The translations under genes were made by a program, and so were the position numbers. Positions 49,442-62,100 of a stretch of DNA of 64,000 nucleotides are shown here, in pieces. The notes under the pieces were generated by a model, which saw nothing but the letters and a program-made list of their open reading frames with translations, ran no database searches and was not told where the DNA came from. The stretch's first letter is position 1; each line of letters opens with the position of its first letter. Origin of the DNA: Hydractinia symbiolongicarpus (taxonomy: Eukaryota > Cnidaria > Hydrozoa > Anthoathecata > Hydractiniidae); assembly GCF_029227915.1 (NCBI RefSeq), contig NC_079881.1, positions 26,327,501 through 26,391,500 of the forward strand. Direction: 5' to 3'.

Positions 49442-52400
49442 GAACGATTTTTCAAATTATTTCTAAACCACTAGAACGAATGAGACTTGTAGTTTTCAAA
49501 AATGTTTTCATTTTTAAGGAGACGCTTAATGAAAGAAGTTTAATCGCCGGTAAACGAAAACCCGCGATTTTCCGAAAATCCCGGGCTTGTCCCGTATAGT
49601 CAAATGTATACAAAGAAAGTACCCTGTGAGTAAACTCATTTCCAGAAGGATTTTTAAATTATCTTTTCACCACTAAATCGCATGAGACTTGTAGTTTTTA
49701 AAAATGTTTTCATTTTTGATGAGACGCTGAATAAAAGAAGTTTCATCGCCGGCAAACGAAAACCCGCCATTTCCCGTAAATCCCGGGCTTGGCCCGTATA
49801 GTCAAAAGTATACAAAGAAAGTACCCAGAGAGTAAACTCATTTCCCGAACGATTTTTTACATTATTTTTTCACCACTAAAACGCATGAGACTTGTAGTTT
49901 TCAAAAATGTTTTCATTTTTGATGAGACGCTTAATGAAAGAGGTTTAATCGCCGGCAAACGAAAACCCGCGATTTCCCGTAAATCCCGGGCTTGGCCCGT
50001 ATAGTCGAACGTATACAAAGAAAAAGCCCTGTGAGTAAACTCATTTCCAGAACGATTTTTTAAATTACTTTTTCACCACTAAAACGCATAAGACTTGTAG
50101 TTTTCAAAAATGTTTTCATTTTTGATGACACGCTGAATAAAAGAAGTTTAATCGCCGGCAAACGAAAACCCGCCATTTCCCGTAAACCCCGGACTCGGCC
50201 CGTATAGTCAAAAGTATACAAAGAAAGTACACAGGGAGTAAACTCATTTCCCGAACGATTTTTTATATTATTTTTTCACCACTAAAACGTATGAAACTTG
50301 TAGTTTTCAAAAATGTTTTCATTTTTGATGGGACGCTGAATAAAAGAAGTTTAATCGCCGGCAAACGAAAACCCGCGATTTCCCGTAAATCCCGGACTTG
50401 GCCCGTATAGTCAAAAGTATACAAAGAAAGTACCCAGGGAGTAAACTCATTTCCCGAACGATTTTTAAATTATTTTTGCACCACTAAAACGCATGAGACT
50501 TGTAGTTTTTAGAAATGTTTTCATTTTTGATGAGACGCTGAATAAAAGAAGTTTAATCGCCGGCAAACGAAAACCCGCGATTTCCCGTAAATCCCAGGCT
50601 TGGCCCGTATAGTTGAATGTATATAAAGAAAGTACCCAAGGAGTAAACTGATTTCCCGAACGATTTTTCAAATTATTTCTGAACCACTAGAACGAATGAG
50701 ACTTGTAGTTTTCAAAAATGTTTTCATTTTTATTGAGACGCTTAATGAAAGAAGTTTAATCGCCGGTAAACAAAAACCTGCGATTTCCCGTAAATCCCGG
50801 GCTTGTCCCGTATAGTCGAATGTATACAAAGAAAGTACCCTGTGAGTAAACCCATTTCCAGAACGATGTTTTAAATTATCTTTTCACCACTAAATCGCAT
50901 GAGACTTGTAGTTTTTAAAAATGTTTTCATTTTTGATGAGACGCTGAATAAAAGAAGTTTCATCGCCGGCAAACGAAAACCAGCGATTTCCCGTAAACCC
51001 CGGACTCGGCCCGTATAGTCAAAAGTATACAAAGAAAGTACCCTCTGAGTAAACTCATTTCCCGAACGATTTTTTAATTTTTTTTTTCACCACTAAAACG
51101 CATGAGACTTGTAGTTTTCAAACTTGTTTTTATTTTTGATGGGACGCTGAATAAAAGAAGTTTAATCGCCGGCAAACGAAAACCCGCGATTTCCCGTAAA
51201 TCCCGGACTCGGCCCGTATAGTCAAAAGTATACAAAGAAAGTACCCAGGGAGTAAACTCATTTCCCGAACGATTTTTTAAATTATTTTTTCACCACTAAA
51301 ACGCATGAGACTTGTAGTTTTCAGAAATGTTTTCATTTTTGATGAGACGCTTAATGAAAGTGGTTTAATCGCTGGCAAACGAAAACCCGCGATTTCCCGT
51401 AAATCCCGGGCTTGGCCCGTATAGTCGAATGTATACAAAGAAAAAGCCCTGTGAGTAAACTCATTTCCAGAACGATTTTTTAAATTTCTTTTTCACCACT
51501 AAAACGCATGAGACTTGTAGTTTTCAAACTTGTTTTCATTTTTGATGAGACGCTGAATAAAAGAAATTTAATCGCCGGCAAACGAAAACCCGCGATTTCC
51601 CGTAAATCCCAGGCTTGGCCCGTATAGTTGAATGTATATAAAGAAAGTACCCAAGGAGTAAACTGATTTCCCGAACGATTTTTCAAATTATTTCTGAACC
51701 ACTAGAACGAATGAGACTTGTAGTTTTCAAAAATGTTTTCATTTTTAATGAGACGCTTAATGAAAGAAGTTTAATCGCCGGTAAACGAAAACCCGCGATT
51801 TTCCGTAAATCCCGGGCTTGTCCCGTATAGTCGAATGTATACAAAGAAAGTACCCTGTGAGTAAACTCATTTCCAGAACGATCTTTTAAATTATCTTTTC
51901 ACCACTAAATCGCATGAGACTTGTAGTTTTCAAAAATGTTTTCATTTTTGATGAGACGCTTAATGAAAGAAGTTTAATCGCTGGCAAACGAAAACCCGCG
52001 ATTTCCCGTAAATTCCGGGCTTGGCCCGTATAGTCGAATGTATACAAAGAAAAAGCCCTGTGAGTAAACTCATTTCCAGAACGATTTTTTAAATTACTTT
52101 TTCACCACTAAAACGCATGAGACTTGTAGTTTTCAAAAATGTTTTCATTTTTGATGAGACGCTGAATAAAAGAAGTTTAATCGCCGGCAAACAAAAACCC
52201 GCGATTTCCCGTAAATCCCGGGCTTGGCCCGTATAGTCAAAAGTATACAAAGAAAGCACACAGGGAGTAAACTCATTTCCCGAACGATTTTTTAAATTTT
52301 TTTTTCACCACTAAAACGCATGAGACTTGTAGTTTTCAGAAATGTTTTCATTTTTGATGAGACGCTTAATGAAAGTGGTTTAATCGCCGGCAAACGAAAA

Positions 52401-52581
52401 CCCGCGATTTTCCGTAAATCCCGGGCTTGGCCCGTATAGTCGAATGTATACAAAGAAAAAGCCCTGTGAGTAAAATCATTTCCAGAACGATTTTTTAAAT
52501 AACTTTTTCACTACTAAAACGCATAAGACTTGTAGTTTTCAAAAATGTTTTCATTTTTGATGAGACGCTGAATAAAAGAAG
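49336..52581 (-). repeat. 3,246 bp tandem duplication, copy 1
   Basis: Starting at gtttaatcgccggcaaacg with gtatccaaggag, this 16-monomer block recurs from 52,582. Early markers match at an offset of 3,246 (aaggagacgctt, cagaaggattttt, gtcgaacgtatac). Later ones match at 3,043, because copy 2 lost one monomer. The block straddles the end of the 10,637 bp duplication (52,386), so it formed after it. Confidence 0.85.
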
Positions 52582-55500
52582 TTTAATCGCCGGCAAACGA
52601 AAACCCGCGATTTCCCGTAAATCCCAGGCTTGGCCCGTATAGTTGAATGTATATAAAGAAAGTATCCAAGGAGTAAACTGATTTCCCGAACGATTTTTCA
52701 AATTATTTCTAAACCACTAGAACGAATGAGACTTGTAGTTTTCAAAAATGTTTTCATTTTTAAGGAGACGCTTAATGAAAGAAGTTTAATCGCCGGTAAA
52801 CGAAAACCCGCGATTTCCCGAAAATCCCGGGCTTGTCCCGTATAGTCAAATGTATACAAAGAAAGTACCCTGTGAGTAAACTCATTTCCAGAAGGATTTT
52901 TAAATTATCTTTTCACCACTAAATCGCATGAGACTTGTAGTTTTTAAAAATGTTTTCATTTTTGATGAGACGCTGAATAAAAGAAGTTTCATCGCCGGCA
53001 AACGAAAACCCGCCATTTCCCGTAAATCCCGGGCTTGGCCCGTATAGTCAAAAGTATACAAAGAAAGTACCCAGAGAGTAAACTCATTTCCCGAACGATT
53101 TTTTACATTATTTTTTCACCACTAAAACGCATGAGACTTGTAGTTTTCAAAAATGTTTTCATTTTTGATGAGACGCTTAATGAAAGAGGTTTAATCGCCG
53201 GCAAACGAAAACCCGCGATTTCCCGTAAATCCCGGGCTTGGCCCGTATAGTCGAACGTATACAAAGAAAAAGCCCTGAGAGTAAACTCATTTCCAGAACG
53301 ATTTTTTAAATTACTTTTTCACCACTAAAACGCATAAGACTTGTAGTTTTCAAAAATGTTTTCATTTTTGATGACACGCTGAATAAAAGAAGTTTAATCG
53401 CCGGCAAACGAAAACCCGCGATTTCCCGTAAACCCCGGACTCGGCCCGTATAGTCAAAAGTATACAAAGAAAGTACCCAGGGAGTAAACTCATTTCCCGA
53501 ACGATTTTTAAATTATTTTTGCACCACTAAAACGCATGAGACTTGTAGTTTTTAGAAATGTTTTCATTTTTGATGAGACGCTGAATAAAAGAAGTTTAAT
53601 CGCCGGCAAACGAAAACCCGCGATTTCCCGTAAATCCCAGGCTTGGCCCGTATAGTTGAATGTATATAAAGAAAGTACCCAAGGAGTAAACTGATTTCCC
53701 GAACGATTTTTCAAATTATTTCTGAACCACTAGAACGAATGAGACTTGTAGTTTTCAAAAATGTTTTCATTTTTATTGAGACGCTTAATGAAAGAAGTTT
53801 AATCGCCGGTAAACAAAAACCTGCGATTTCCCGTAAATCCCGGGCTTGTCCCGTATAGTCGAATGTATACAAAGAAAGTACCCTGTGAGTAAACCCATTT
53901 CCAGAACGATGTTTTAAATTATCTTTTCACCACTAAATCGCATGAGACTTGTAGTTTTTAAAAATGTTTTCATTTTTGATGAGACGCTGAATAAAAGAAG
54001 TTTCATCGCCGGCAAACGAAAACCAGCGATTTCCCGTAAACCCCGGACTCGGCCCGTATAGTCAAAAGTATACAAAGAAAGTACCCTCTGAGTAAACTCA
54101 TTTCCCGAACGATTTTTTAATTTTTTTTTTCACCACTAAAACGCATGAGACTTGTAGTTTTCAAACTTGTTTTTATTTTTGATGGGACGCTGAATAAAAG
54201 AAGTTTAATCGCCGGCAAACGAAAACCCGCGATTTCCCGTAAATCCCGGACTCGGCCCGTATAGTCAAAAGTATACAAAGAAAGTACCCAGGGAGTAAAC
54301 TCATTTCCCGAACGATTTTTTAAATTATTTTTTCACCACTAAAACGCATGAGACTTGTAGTTTTCAGAAATGTTTTCATTTTTGATGAGACGCTTAATGA
54401 AAGTGGTTTAATCGCTGGCAAACGAAAACCCGCGATTTCCCGTAAATCCCGGGCTTGGCCCGTATAGTCGAATGTATACAAAGAAAAAGCCCTGTGAGTA
54501 AACTCATTTCCAGAACGATTTTTTAAATTTCTTTTTCACCACTAAAACGCATGAGACTTGTAGTTTTCAAACTTGTTTTCATTTTTGATGAGACGCTGAA
54601 TAAAAGAAATTTAATCGCCGGCAAACGAAAACCCGCGATTTCCCGTAAATCCCAGGCTTGGCCCGTATAGTTGAATGTATATAAAGAAAGTACCCAAGGA
54701 GTAAACTGATTTCCCGAACGATTTTTCAAATTATTTCTGAACCACTAGAACGAATGAGACTTGTAGTTTTCAAAAATGTTTTCATTTTTAATGAGACGCT
54801 TAATGAAAGAAGTTTAATCGCCGGTAAACGAAAACCCGCGATTTTCCGTAAATCCCGGGCTTGTCCCGTATAGTCGAATGTATACAAAGAAAGTACCCTG
54901 TGAGTAAACTCATTTCCAGAACGATCTTTTAAATTATCTTTTCACCACTAAATCGCATGAGACTTGTAGTTTTCAAAAATGTTTTCATTTTTGATGAGAC
55001 GCTTAATGAAAGAAGTTTAATCGCTGGCAAACGAAAACCCGCGATTTCCCGTAAATTCCGGGCTTGGCCCGTATAGTCGAATGTATACAAAGAAAAAGCC
55101 CTGTGAGTAAACTCATTTCCAGAACGATTTTTTAAATTACTTTTTCACCACTAAAACGCATGAGACTTGTAGTTTTCAAAAATGTTTTCATTTTTGATGA
55201 GACGCTGAATAAAAGAAGTTTAATCGCCGGCAAACAAAAACCCGCGATTTCCCGTAAATCCCGGGCTTGGCCCGTATAGTCAAAAGTATACAAAGAAAGC
55301 ACACAGGGAGTAAACTCATTTCCCGAACGATTTTTTAAATTTTTTTTTCACCACTAAAACGCATGAGACTTGTAGTTTTCAGAAATGTTTTCATTTTTGA
55401 TGAGACGCTTAATGAAAGTGGTTTAATCGCCGGCAAACGAAAACCCGCGATTTTCCGTAAATCCCGGGCTTGGCCCGTATAGTCGAATGTATACAAAGAA

Positions 55501-55620
55501 AAAGCCCTGTGAGTAAAATCATTTCCAGAACGATTTTTTAAATAACTTTTTCACTACTAAAACGCATAAGACTTGTAGTTTTCAAAAATGTTTTCATTTT
55601 TGATGAGACGCTGAATAAAA
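52582..55620 (-). repeat. 3,246 bp tandem duplication, copy 2 (one monomer lost, about 3,043 bp)
   Basis: This matches 49,336-52,581 except for loss of the ggacgctgaataa monomer (about 50,200-50,410 in copy 1) near 53,410-53,510. Single-base differences include gatttcccgaaaatc against gattttccgaaaatc and aagccctgagag against aagccctgtgag. It ends near 55,620, where gctggcaaacaaaaac replaces gccggcaaacgaaaac. Confidence 0.85.
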
Positions 55621-55815
55621 GAAGTTTAATCGCTGGCAAACAAAAACCCGCGATTTTCCGTAAATCCCGGGCTTGGCCCGTATAGTCAAAAGTATACAAA
55701 GAAAGTACACAGGGAGTAAACTCATTTCCCGAACGATTTTTTAAATTTTTTTTTCACCACTAAAACGCATGAGACTTGTAGTTTTCAAACTTGTTTTCAT
55801 TTTTGATGAGACGCT

Positions 55816-56830
55816 GAATAAAAGAAGTTTAATCGCCGGCAAACGAAAACCCGCGATTTCCCGTAAATCCCAGGCTTGGCCCGTATAGTTGAATGTATAT
55901 AAAGAAAGTACCCAAGGAGTAAACTGATTTCCCGAACGATTTTTCAATATATTTCTGAACCACGAGAACGAATGAGACTTGTAGTTTTCAAAAATGTTTT
56001 CATTTTTAATGAGACGCTTAATAAAAGAAGTTTAATCGCCGGTAAACGAAAACCCGCGATTTCCCGTAAATCCCGGGCTTGTCCCGTATAGTCGAATGTA
56101 TACAAAGAAAGTACCCTGTGAGTAAACTCATTTCCAGAACGATGTTTTAAATTATCTTTTCACCACTAAATCGCATGAGACTTGTAGTTTTTAAAAATGT
56201 TTTCATTTTTGATGAGACGCTGAATAAAAGAAGTTTCATCGCCGGCAAACGAAAACCCGCGATTTCCCGTAAACCCCGGACTCGGCCCGTATAGTCAAAA
56301 GTATACAAAGAAAGTACCCTGTGAGTAAACTCATTTCCCGAACGATTTTTTAATTTTTTTTTTCACCACTAAAACGCATGAGACTTGTAGTTTTCAAACT
56401 TGTTTTCATTTTTGATGGGACGCTGAATAAAAAAAGTTTAATCGCCGGCAATCGAAAACCCGCGATTTCCCGTAAATCCCGGACTCGACCCTAAAAGTCA
56501 AAAGTATACAAACAAAGTACCCAGGGAGTAAACTCATTTCCTGAACGATTTTTTAAATTATTTTTTCACCACTAAAACGCATGAGACTTGTAGTTTTTAG
56601 AAATGTTTTCATTTTTGATGAGACGCTTAATGAAAGGGGTTTAATCGCCGGCAAACGAAAACCCGCGATTTCCCGTAAATCCCGGGCTTGGCCCGTATAG
56701 TCGAATGTATACAAAGAAAAAGCCCTGTGAGTAAACTCATTTCCAGAACGATTTTTTAAATTTTTTTTTCACCACTAAAACGCATAAGACTTGTAGTTTT
56801 CAAAAATGTTTTCATTTTTGATGAGACTCT
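55816..56830 (-). repeat. Five-monomer (1,015 bp) unit, copy 1
   Basis: The markers caatatatttctgaaccac (55,945), ggcaatcgaaaac (56,448) and cgaccctaaaagtc (56,486) recur 1,015 bases later. The unit is exactly five monomers and in register. Confidence 0.8.
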
Positions 56831-57845
56831 GAATAAAAGAAGTTTAATCGCCGGCAAACGAAAACCCGCGATTTCCCGTAAATCCCAGGCTTGGCCCGTA
56901 TAGTTGAATGTATATAAAGAAAGTAACCAAGGAGTAAACTGATTTCCCGAACGATTTTTCAATATATTTCTGAACCACGAGAACGAATGAGACTTGTAGT
57001 TTTCAAAAATGTTTTCATTTTTAATGAGACGCTTAATAAAAGAAGTTTAATCGCCGGTAAACGAAAACCCGCGATTTCCCGTAAATCCCGGGCTTGTCCC
57101 GTATAGTCGAATGTATACAAAGAAAGTACCCTGTGAGTAAACTCATTTCCAGAACGATGTTTTAAATTATCTTTTCACCACTAAATCGCATGAGACTTGT
57201 AGTTTTTAAAAATGTTTTCATTTTTGATGAGACGCTGAATAAAAGAAGTTTCATCGCCGGCAAACGAAAACCCGCGATTTCCCGTAAACCCCGGACTCGG
57301 CCCGTATAGTCAAAAGTATACAAAGAAAGTACCCTGTGAGTAAACTCATTTCCCGAACGATTTTTTAATTTTTTTTTTCACCACTAAAACGCATGAGACT
57401 TGTAGTTTTCAAACTTGTTTTCATTTTTGATGGGACGCTGAATAAAAAAAGTTTAATCGCCGGCAATCGAAAACCCGCGATTTCCCGTAAATCCCGGACT
57501 CGACCCTAAAAGTCAAAAGTATACAAAGAAAGTACCCAGGGAGTAAACTCATTTCCTGAACGATTTTTTAAATTATTTTTTCACCACTAAAACGCATGAG
57601 ACTTGAAGTTTTTAGAAATGTTTTCATTTTTGATGAGACGCTTAATGAAAGGGGTTTAATCGCCGGCAAACGAAAACCCGCGATTTCCCGTAAATCCCGG
57701 GCTTGGCCCGTATAGTCGAATGTATACAAAGAAAAAGCCCTGTGAGTAAACTCATTTCCAGAACGATTTTTTAAATTTTTTTTTCACCACTAAAACGCAT
57801 AAGACTTGTAGTTTTCAAAAATGTTTTCATTTTTGATGAGACGCT
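56831..57845 (-). repeat. Five-monomer (1,015 bp) unit, copy 2
   Basis: This is the second copy, with a few changes: gtaaccaagg for gtacccaagg, and acttgaagttt for acttgtagttt at about 57,601. Homology runs on to about 57,960 before caaattatttctg replaces caatatatttctg. Confidence 0.8.
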
Positions 57846-58230
57846 GAATAAAAGAAGTTTAATCGCCGGCAAACGAAAACCCGCGATTTCCCGTAAATCC
57901 CAGGCTTGGCCCGTATAGTTGAATGTATATAAAGAAAGTACCCAAGGAGTAAACTGATTTCCCGAACGATTTTTCAAATTATTTCTGAACCACTAGAACG
58001 AATGAGACTTGTAGTTTTCAAAAATGTTTTCATTTTTAATGAGACGCTTAATGAAAGAAGTTTAATCGCCGGTAAACGAAAACCCGCGATTTCCCGTAAA
58101 TCCCGGGCTTGTCCCGTATAGTCAAATGTATACAAAGAAAGTAACCTGTGAGTAAACTCATTTCCAGAACGATCTTTTAAATTATCTTTTCACCACTAAA
58201 TCGCATGAGACTTGTAGTTTTTAAAAATGT
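57846..58230 (-). repeat. Ordinary monomers between duplicated units
   Basis: Two monomers of common right-arm types (cccaaggagtaaac, ctagaacgaatgag, gtaacctgtgag). Nothing but satellite was seen. Confidence 0.8.
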
Positions 58231-59448
58231 TTTCATTTTTGATGAGACGCTGAATAAAAGAAGTTTCATCGCCGGCAAACGAACACCCGCGATTTCCCGT
58301 AAACCCCGGACACGGCCCGTATAGTCAAAAGTATACAAAGAAAGTACCCTGTGAGTAAACTCATTTCCCGAACGATTTTTTAATTTTTTTTTTCACCACT
58401 AAAACGCATGAGACTTGTAGTTTTCAAACTTGTTTTCATTTTTGATGAGACGCTGAATAAAAGAAGTTTAATCGCCGGCAAACGAAAACCCGCCATTTCC
58501 CGTAAACCCCGGACTCGGCCCGTATAGTCAAAAGTATACAAAGAAAGTACCCTGTGAGTAAACTCATTTCCAAAACGATTTTTTAAGTTATCTTTTCACC
58601 ACTAAAACGCATGAGACTTGTAGTTTTTAAAAATGTTTTCATTTTTGATAAGACACTGAATAAAAGACGTTTAATCGCCGGCAAACGAAAACCCGCCATT
58701 TCCCGTAAATCCCGGGCTTGGCCCGTATAGTCAAAAGTATACAAAGAAAGTACCCAGAGAGTAAACTCATTTCGCGAACGATTTTTTAAATTATTTTTTC
58801 ACCACTAAAACGCATAAGACTTGTAGTTTTCAAAAATGTTTTCATTTTTGATGACACGCTGAATAAAAGAAGTTTAATCGCCGGCAAACGAAAACCCGCC
58901 ATTTCCCGTAAACCCCGGACTCGGCCCGTATAGTCAAAAGTATACAAAGAAAGTACCCTGTGAGTAAACTCATTTCCCGAACGATTTTTTAATTTTTTTT
59001 TTCACCACTAAAACGCATGAGACTTGTAGTTTTCAAACTTGTTTTCATTTTTGATGAGACGCTGAATAAAAGAAGTTTAATCGCCGGCAAACGAAAACCC
59101 GCCATTTCCCGTAAACCCCGGACTCGGCCCGTATAGTCAAAAGTATACAAAGAAAGTACCCTGTGAGTAAACTCATTTCCAAAACGATTTTTTAAGTTAT
59201 CTTTTCACCACTAAAACGCATGAGACTTGTAGTTTTTAAAAATGTTTTTATTTTTGATGAGACACTGAATAAAAGAAGTTTAATCGCCGGCAAACGAAAA
59301 CCCGCCATTTCCCGTAAATCCCGGGCTTGGCCCGTGTAGTCAAAAGTATACAAAGAAAGTACCCAGAGAGTAAACTCATTTCCCGAACGATTTTTTAAAT
59401 TATTTTTTCACCACTAAAACGCATGAGCCTTGTAGTTTTCAAAAATGT
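58231..59448 (-). repeat. Three-monomer (609 bp) unit, two copies
   Basis: The sequence ctgtgagtaaactcatttcc followed by aaaacg occurs at 58,552 and 59,161, 609 bases apart. The flanking cgccatttcccgtaaaccc and cccagagagtaaac monomers are repeated with it. The split is near 58,839. Copies differ at bases such as aaaagacgttt against aaaagaagttt. Confidence 0.7.
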
Positions 59449-59559
59449 TTCATTTTTGATGAGACGCTTAATGAAAGAGGTTTAATCGCCGGCAAACGAA
59501 AACCCACGATTTCCCGTAAATCCCGGGCTTGGCCCGTATAGTCGAACGTATATAAAGAA

Positions 59560-60776
59560 AAAGCCCTGTGAGTAAACTCATTTCCAGAACGATTTTTTAA
59601 ATTACTTTTTCACCACTAAAACGCATAAGACTTGTAGTTTTCAAAAATGTTTTCATTTTTGATGACACGCTGAATAAAAGAAGTTTAATCGCCGGCAAAC
59701 GAAAACCCGCCATTTCCTGTAAACCCCGGACTCGGCCCGTATAGTCAAAAGTATACAAAGAAAGTACACAGGGAGTAAACTCATTTCCCGAACGATTTTT
59801 TATATTATGTTTTCACCACTAAAACGCATGAAACTTGTAGTTTTCAAAAATGTTTTCATTTTTGATGGGACGCTGAATAAAAGAAGTTTAATCGCCGGCA
59901 AACGAAAACCCGCGATTTCCCGTAAATCCCGGACTTGGCCCGTATAGTCAAAAGTATACAAAGAAAGTACCCAGGGAGTAAACTCATTTCCCGAACGATT
60001 TTTTAAATTATTTTTTCACCACTAAAACGCAAGAGACTTGTAGTTTTCAGAAATGTTTTCATTTTTGATGATACGCTTAATGAAAGTGGTTTAATCGCCG
60101 GCAAACGAAAACCCGCGATTTCCCGTAAATCCCGGGCTTGGCCCGTATAGTCGAATGATACAAAGAAAAAGCCCTGTGAGTAAACTCATTTCCAGAACGA
60201 TTTTTTAAATAACTTTTTCACCACTAAAACGCATAAGACTTGTAGTTTTTAAAAATGTTTTCATTTTCGATGAGACGCTGAATAAAAGAAGTTTAATCGC
60301 CGGCAAACGAAAACCCGCCATTTCCCGTAAACCCCGGACTCGGCCCGTATAGTCAAAAGTATACAAAGAAAGTACACAGGGAGTAAACTCATTTCCCGAA
60401 CGATTTTTTATATTATTTTTTCACCACTAAAACGCATGAAACTTGTAGTTTTCAAAAATGTTTTCATTTTTGATGGGACGCTGAATAAAAGAAGTTTAAT
60501 CGCCGGCAAACGAAAACCCGCGATTTCCCGTAAATCCCGGACTTGGCCCGTATAGTCAAAAGTATACAAAGAAAGTACCCAGGGAGTAAACTCATTTCCC
60601 GAACGATTTTTTAAATTATTTTTTTACCACTAAAACGCAAGAGACTTGTAGTTTTCAGAAATGTTTTCATTTTTGATGAGACGCTTAATGAAAGTGGTTT
60701 AATCGCCGGCAAACGAAAACCCGCGATTTCCCGTAAATCCCGGGCTTGGCCTGTATAGTCGAATGATACAAAGAAA
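59560..60776 (-). repeat. Three-monomer (608 bp) unit, two copies
   Basis: The monomers with tatattat and gaaacttgtag near 59,800 recur near 60,410, and the ones with gcaagagacttg near 60,030 recur near 60,640. The offset is about 608 bases. The one-base-short tcgaatgatac (for tcgaatgtatac) is present in the later repeats only, at 60,151, 60,759, 62,179 and 62,787. Confidence 0.7.
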
Positions 60777-62100
60777 AAGCCCTGTGAGTAAACTCATTTC
60801 CAGAACGATTTTTTAAATAACTTTTTCACCACTAAAACGCATAAGACTTGTAGTTTTTAAAAATGTTTTCATTTTCGATGAGACGCTGAATAAAAGAAGT
60901 TTAATCGCCGGCAAACGAAAACCCGCGATTTCCCGTAAATCCCGGGCTTGGCCCGTATAGTCAAAAGTATACAAAGAAAGTACACAGGGAGTAAACTCAT
61001 TTCCCGAACGATTTTTTAATTTTTTTCTGAACCACTAGAACGAATGAGACTTATAGTTTTCAAAAATGTTTTCATTTTTAATGAGACGCTTAATGAAAGA
61101 AGTTTAATCGCCGGTAAACGAAAACCCGCGATTTCCCGAAAATCCCGGGCTTGTCCCGTATAGTCGAATGTATACAAAGAAAGTACCCTGTGAGTAAACT
61201 CATTTCCAGAACGATGTTTTAAATTATCTTTTCACCAATAAATCGCATGAGACTTGTAGTTTTTAAAAATGTTTTCATTTTTGATGAGACGCTGAATAAA
61301 AGAAGTTTCATCGCCGGCAAACGAAAACCCGCCATTTCCCGTAAACCCCGGACTCGGCCCGTATAGTCAAAAGTATACAAAGAAAGTACCCTGTGAGTAA
61401 ACTCATTTCCAAAACGATTTTTTAAGTTATCTTTTCACCACTAAAACGCATGAGACTTGTAGTTTTTAAAAATGTTTTCATTTTTGATGAGACACTGAAT
61501 AAAAGACGTTTAATCGCCGGCAAACGAAAACCCGCCATTTTCCGTAAATCCCGGGCTTGGCCCGTATAGTCAAAAGTATACAAAGAAAGTACCCTGTGAG
61601 TAAACTCATTTCCAGAACGATGTTTTAAATTATCTTTTCACCAATAAATCGCATGAGACTTGTAGTTTTTAAAAATGTTTTCATTTTTGATGAGACGCTG
61701 AATAAAAGAAGTTTCATCGCCGGCAAACGAAAACCCGCCATTTCCCGTAAACCCCGGACTCGGCCCGTAAAGTCAAAAGTATACAAAGAAAGTACCCTGT
61801 GAGTAAACTCATTTCCAAAACGATTTTTTAAGTTATCTTTTCACCACTAAAACGCATGAGACTTGTAGTTTTTAAAAATGTTTTCATTTTTGATGGGACG
61901 CTGAATAAAAGAAGTTTAATCCCCGGCAAACGAAAACCCGCGATTTCCCGTAAATCCCGGACTCGGCCCGTATAGTCAAAAGTATACAAAGAAAGTACCC
62001 AGGGAGTAAACTCATTTCCCGATCGATTTTTTAAATTATTCTTCCACCACTAAAACGCATGAGACTTGTAGTTTTCAGAAATGTTTTCATTTTTGATGAG
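60073..62100 (-). repeat. 2,028 bp tandem duplication, copy 1
   Basis: The markers ggcctgtatagtcgaatgat (60,749), gacttatagttttc (61,048) and taatccccggcaaac (61,918) all recur 2,028 bases later. The unit is ten monomers minus two bases. It also contains a two-monomer pair with caccaataaatcgc at 61,235 and 61,641, 406 bases apart. The start is set where gatgatacgctt and gatgagacgctt disagree. Confidence 0.82.

Larger units (their letters stand above)
41344..52386 (-). repeat. 10,637 bp tandem duplication, copy 2 (with 406 bp gained)
   Basis: This begins at an abnormal join, gtggtttaatcg followed directly by ccctgtgag (41,343/41,344), and ends at gtggtttaatcg (52,386), after which the normal ccggcaaacg follows. 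Up to about 49,035 the offset to copy 1 is 10,637. After that it is 11,043, because two monomers were duplicated locally. The order of markers is otherwise the same as in copy 1. Confidence 0.9.
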
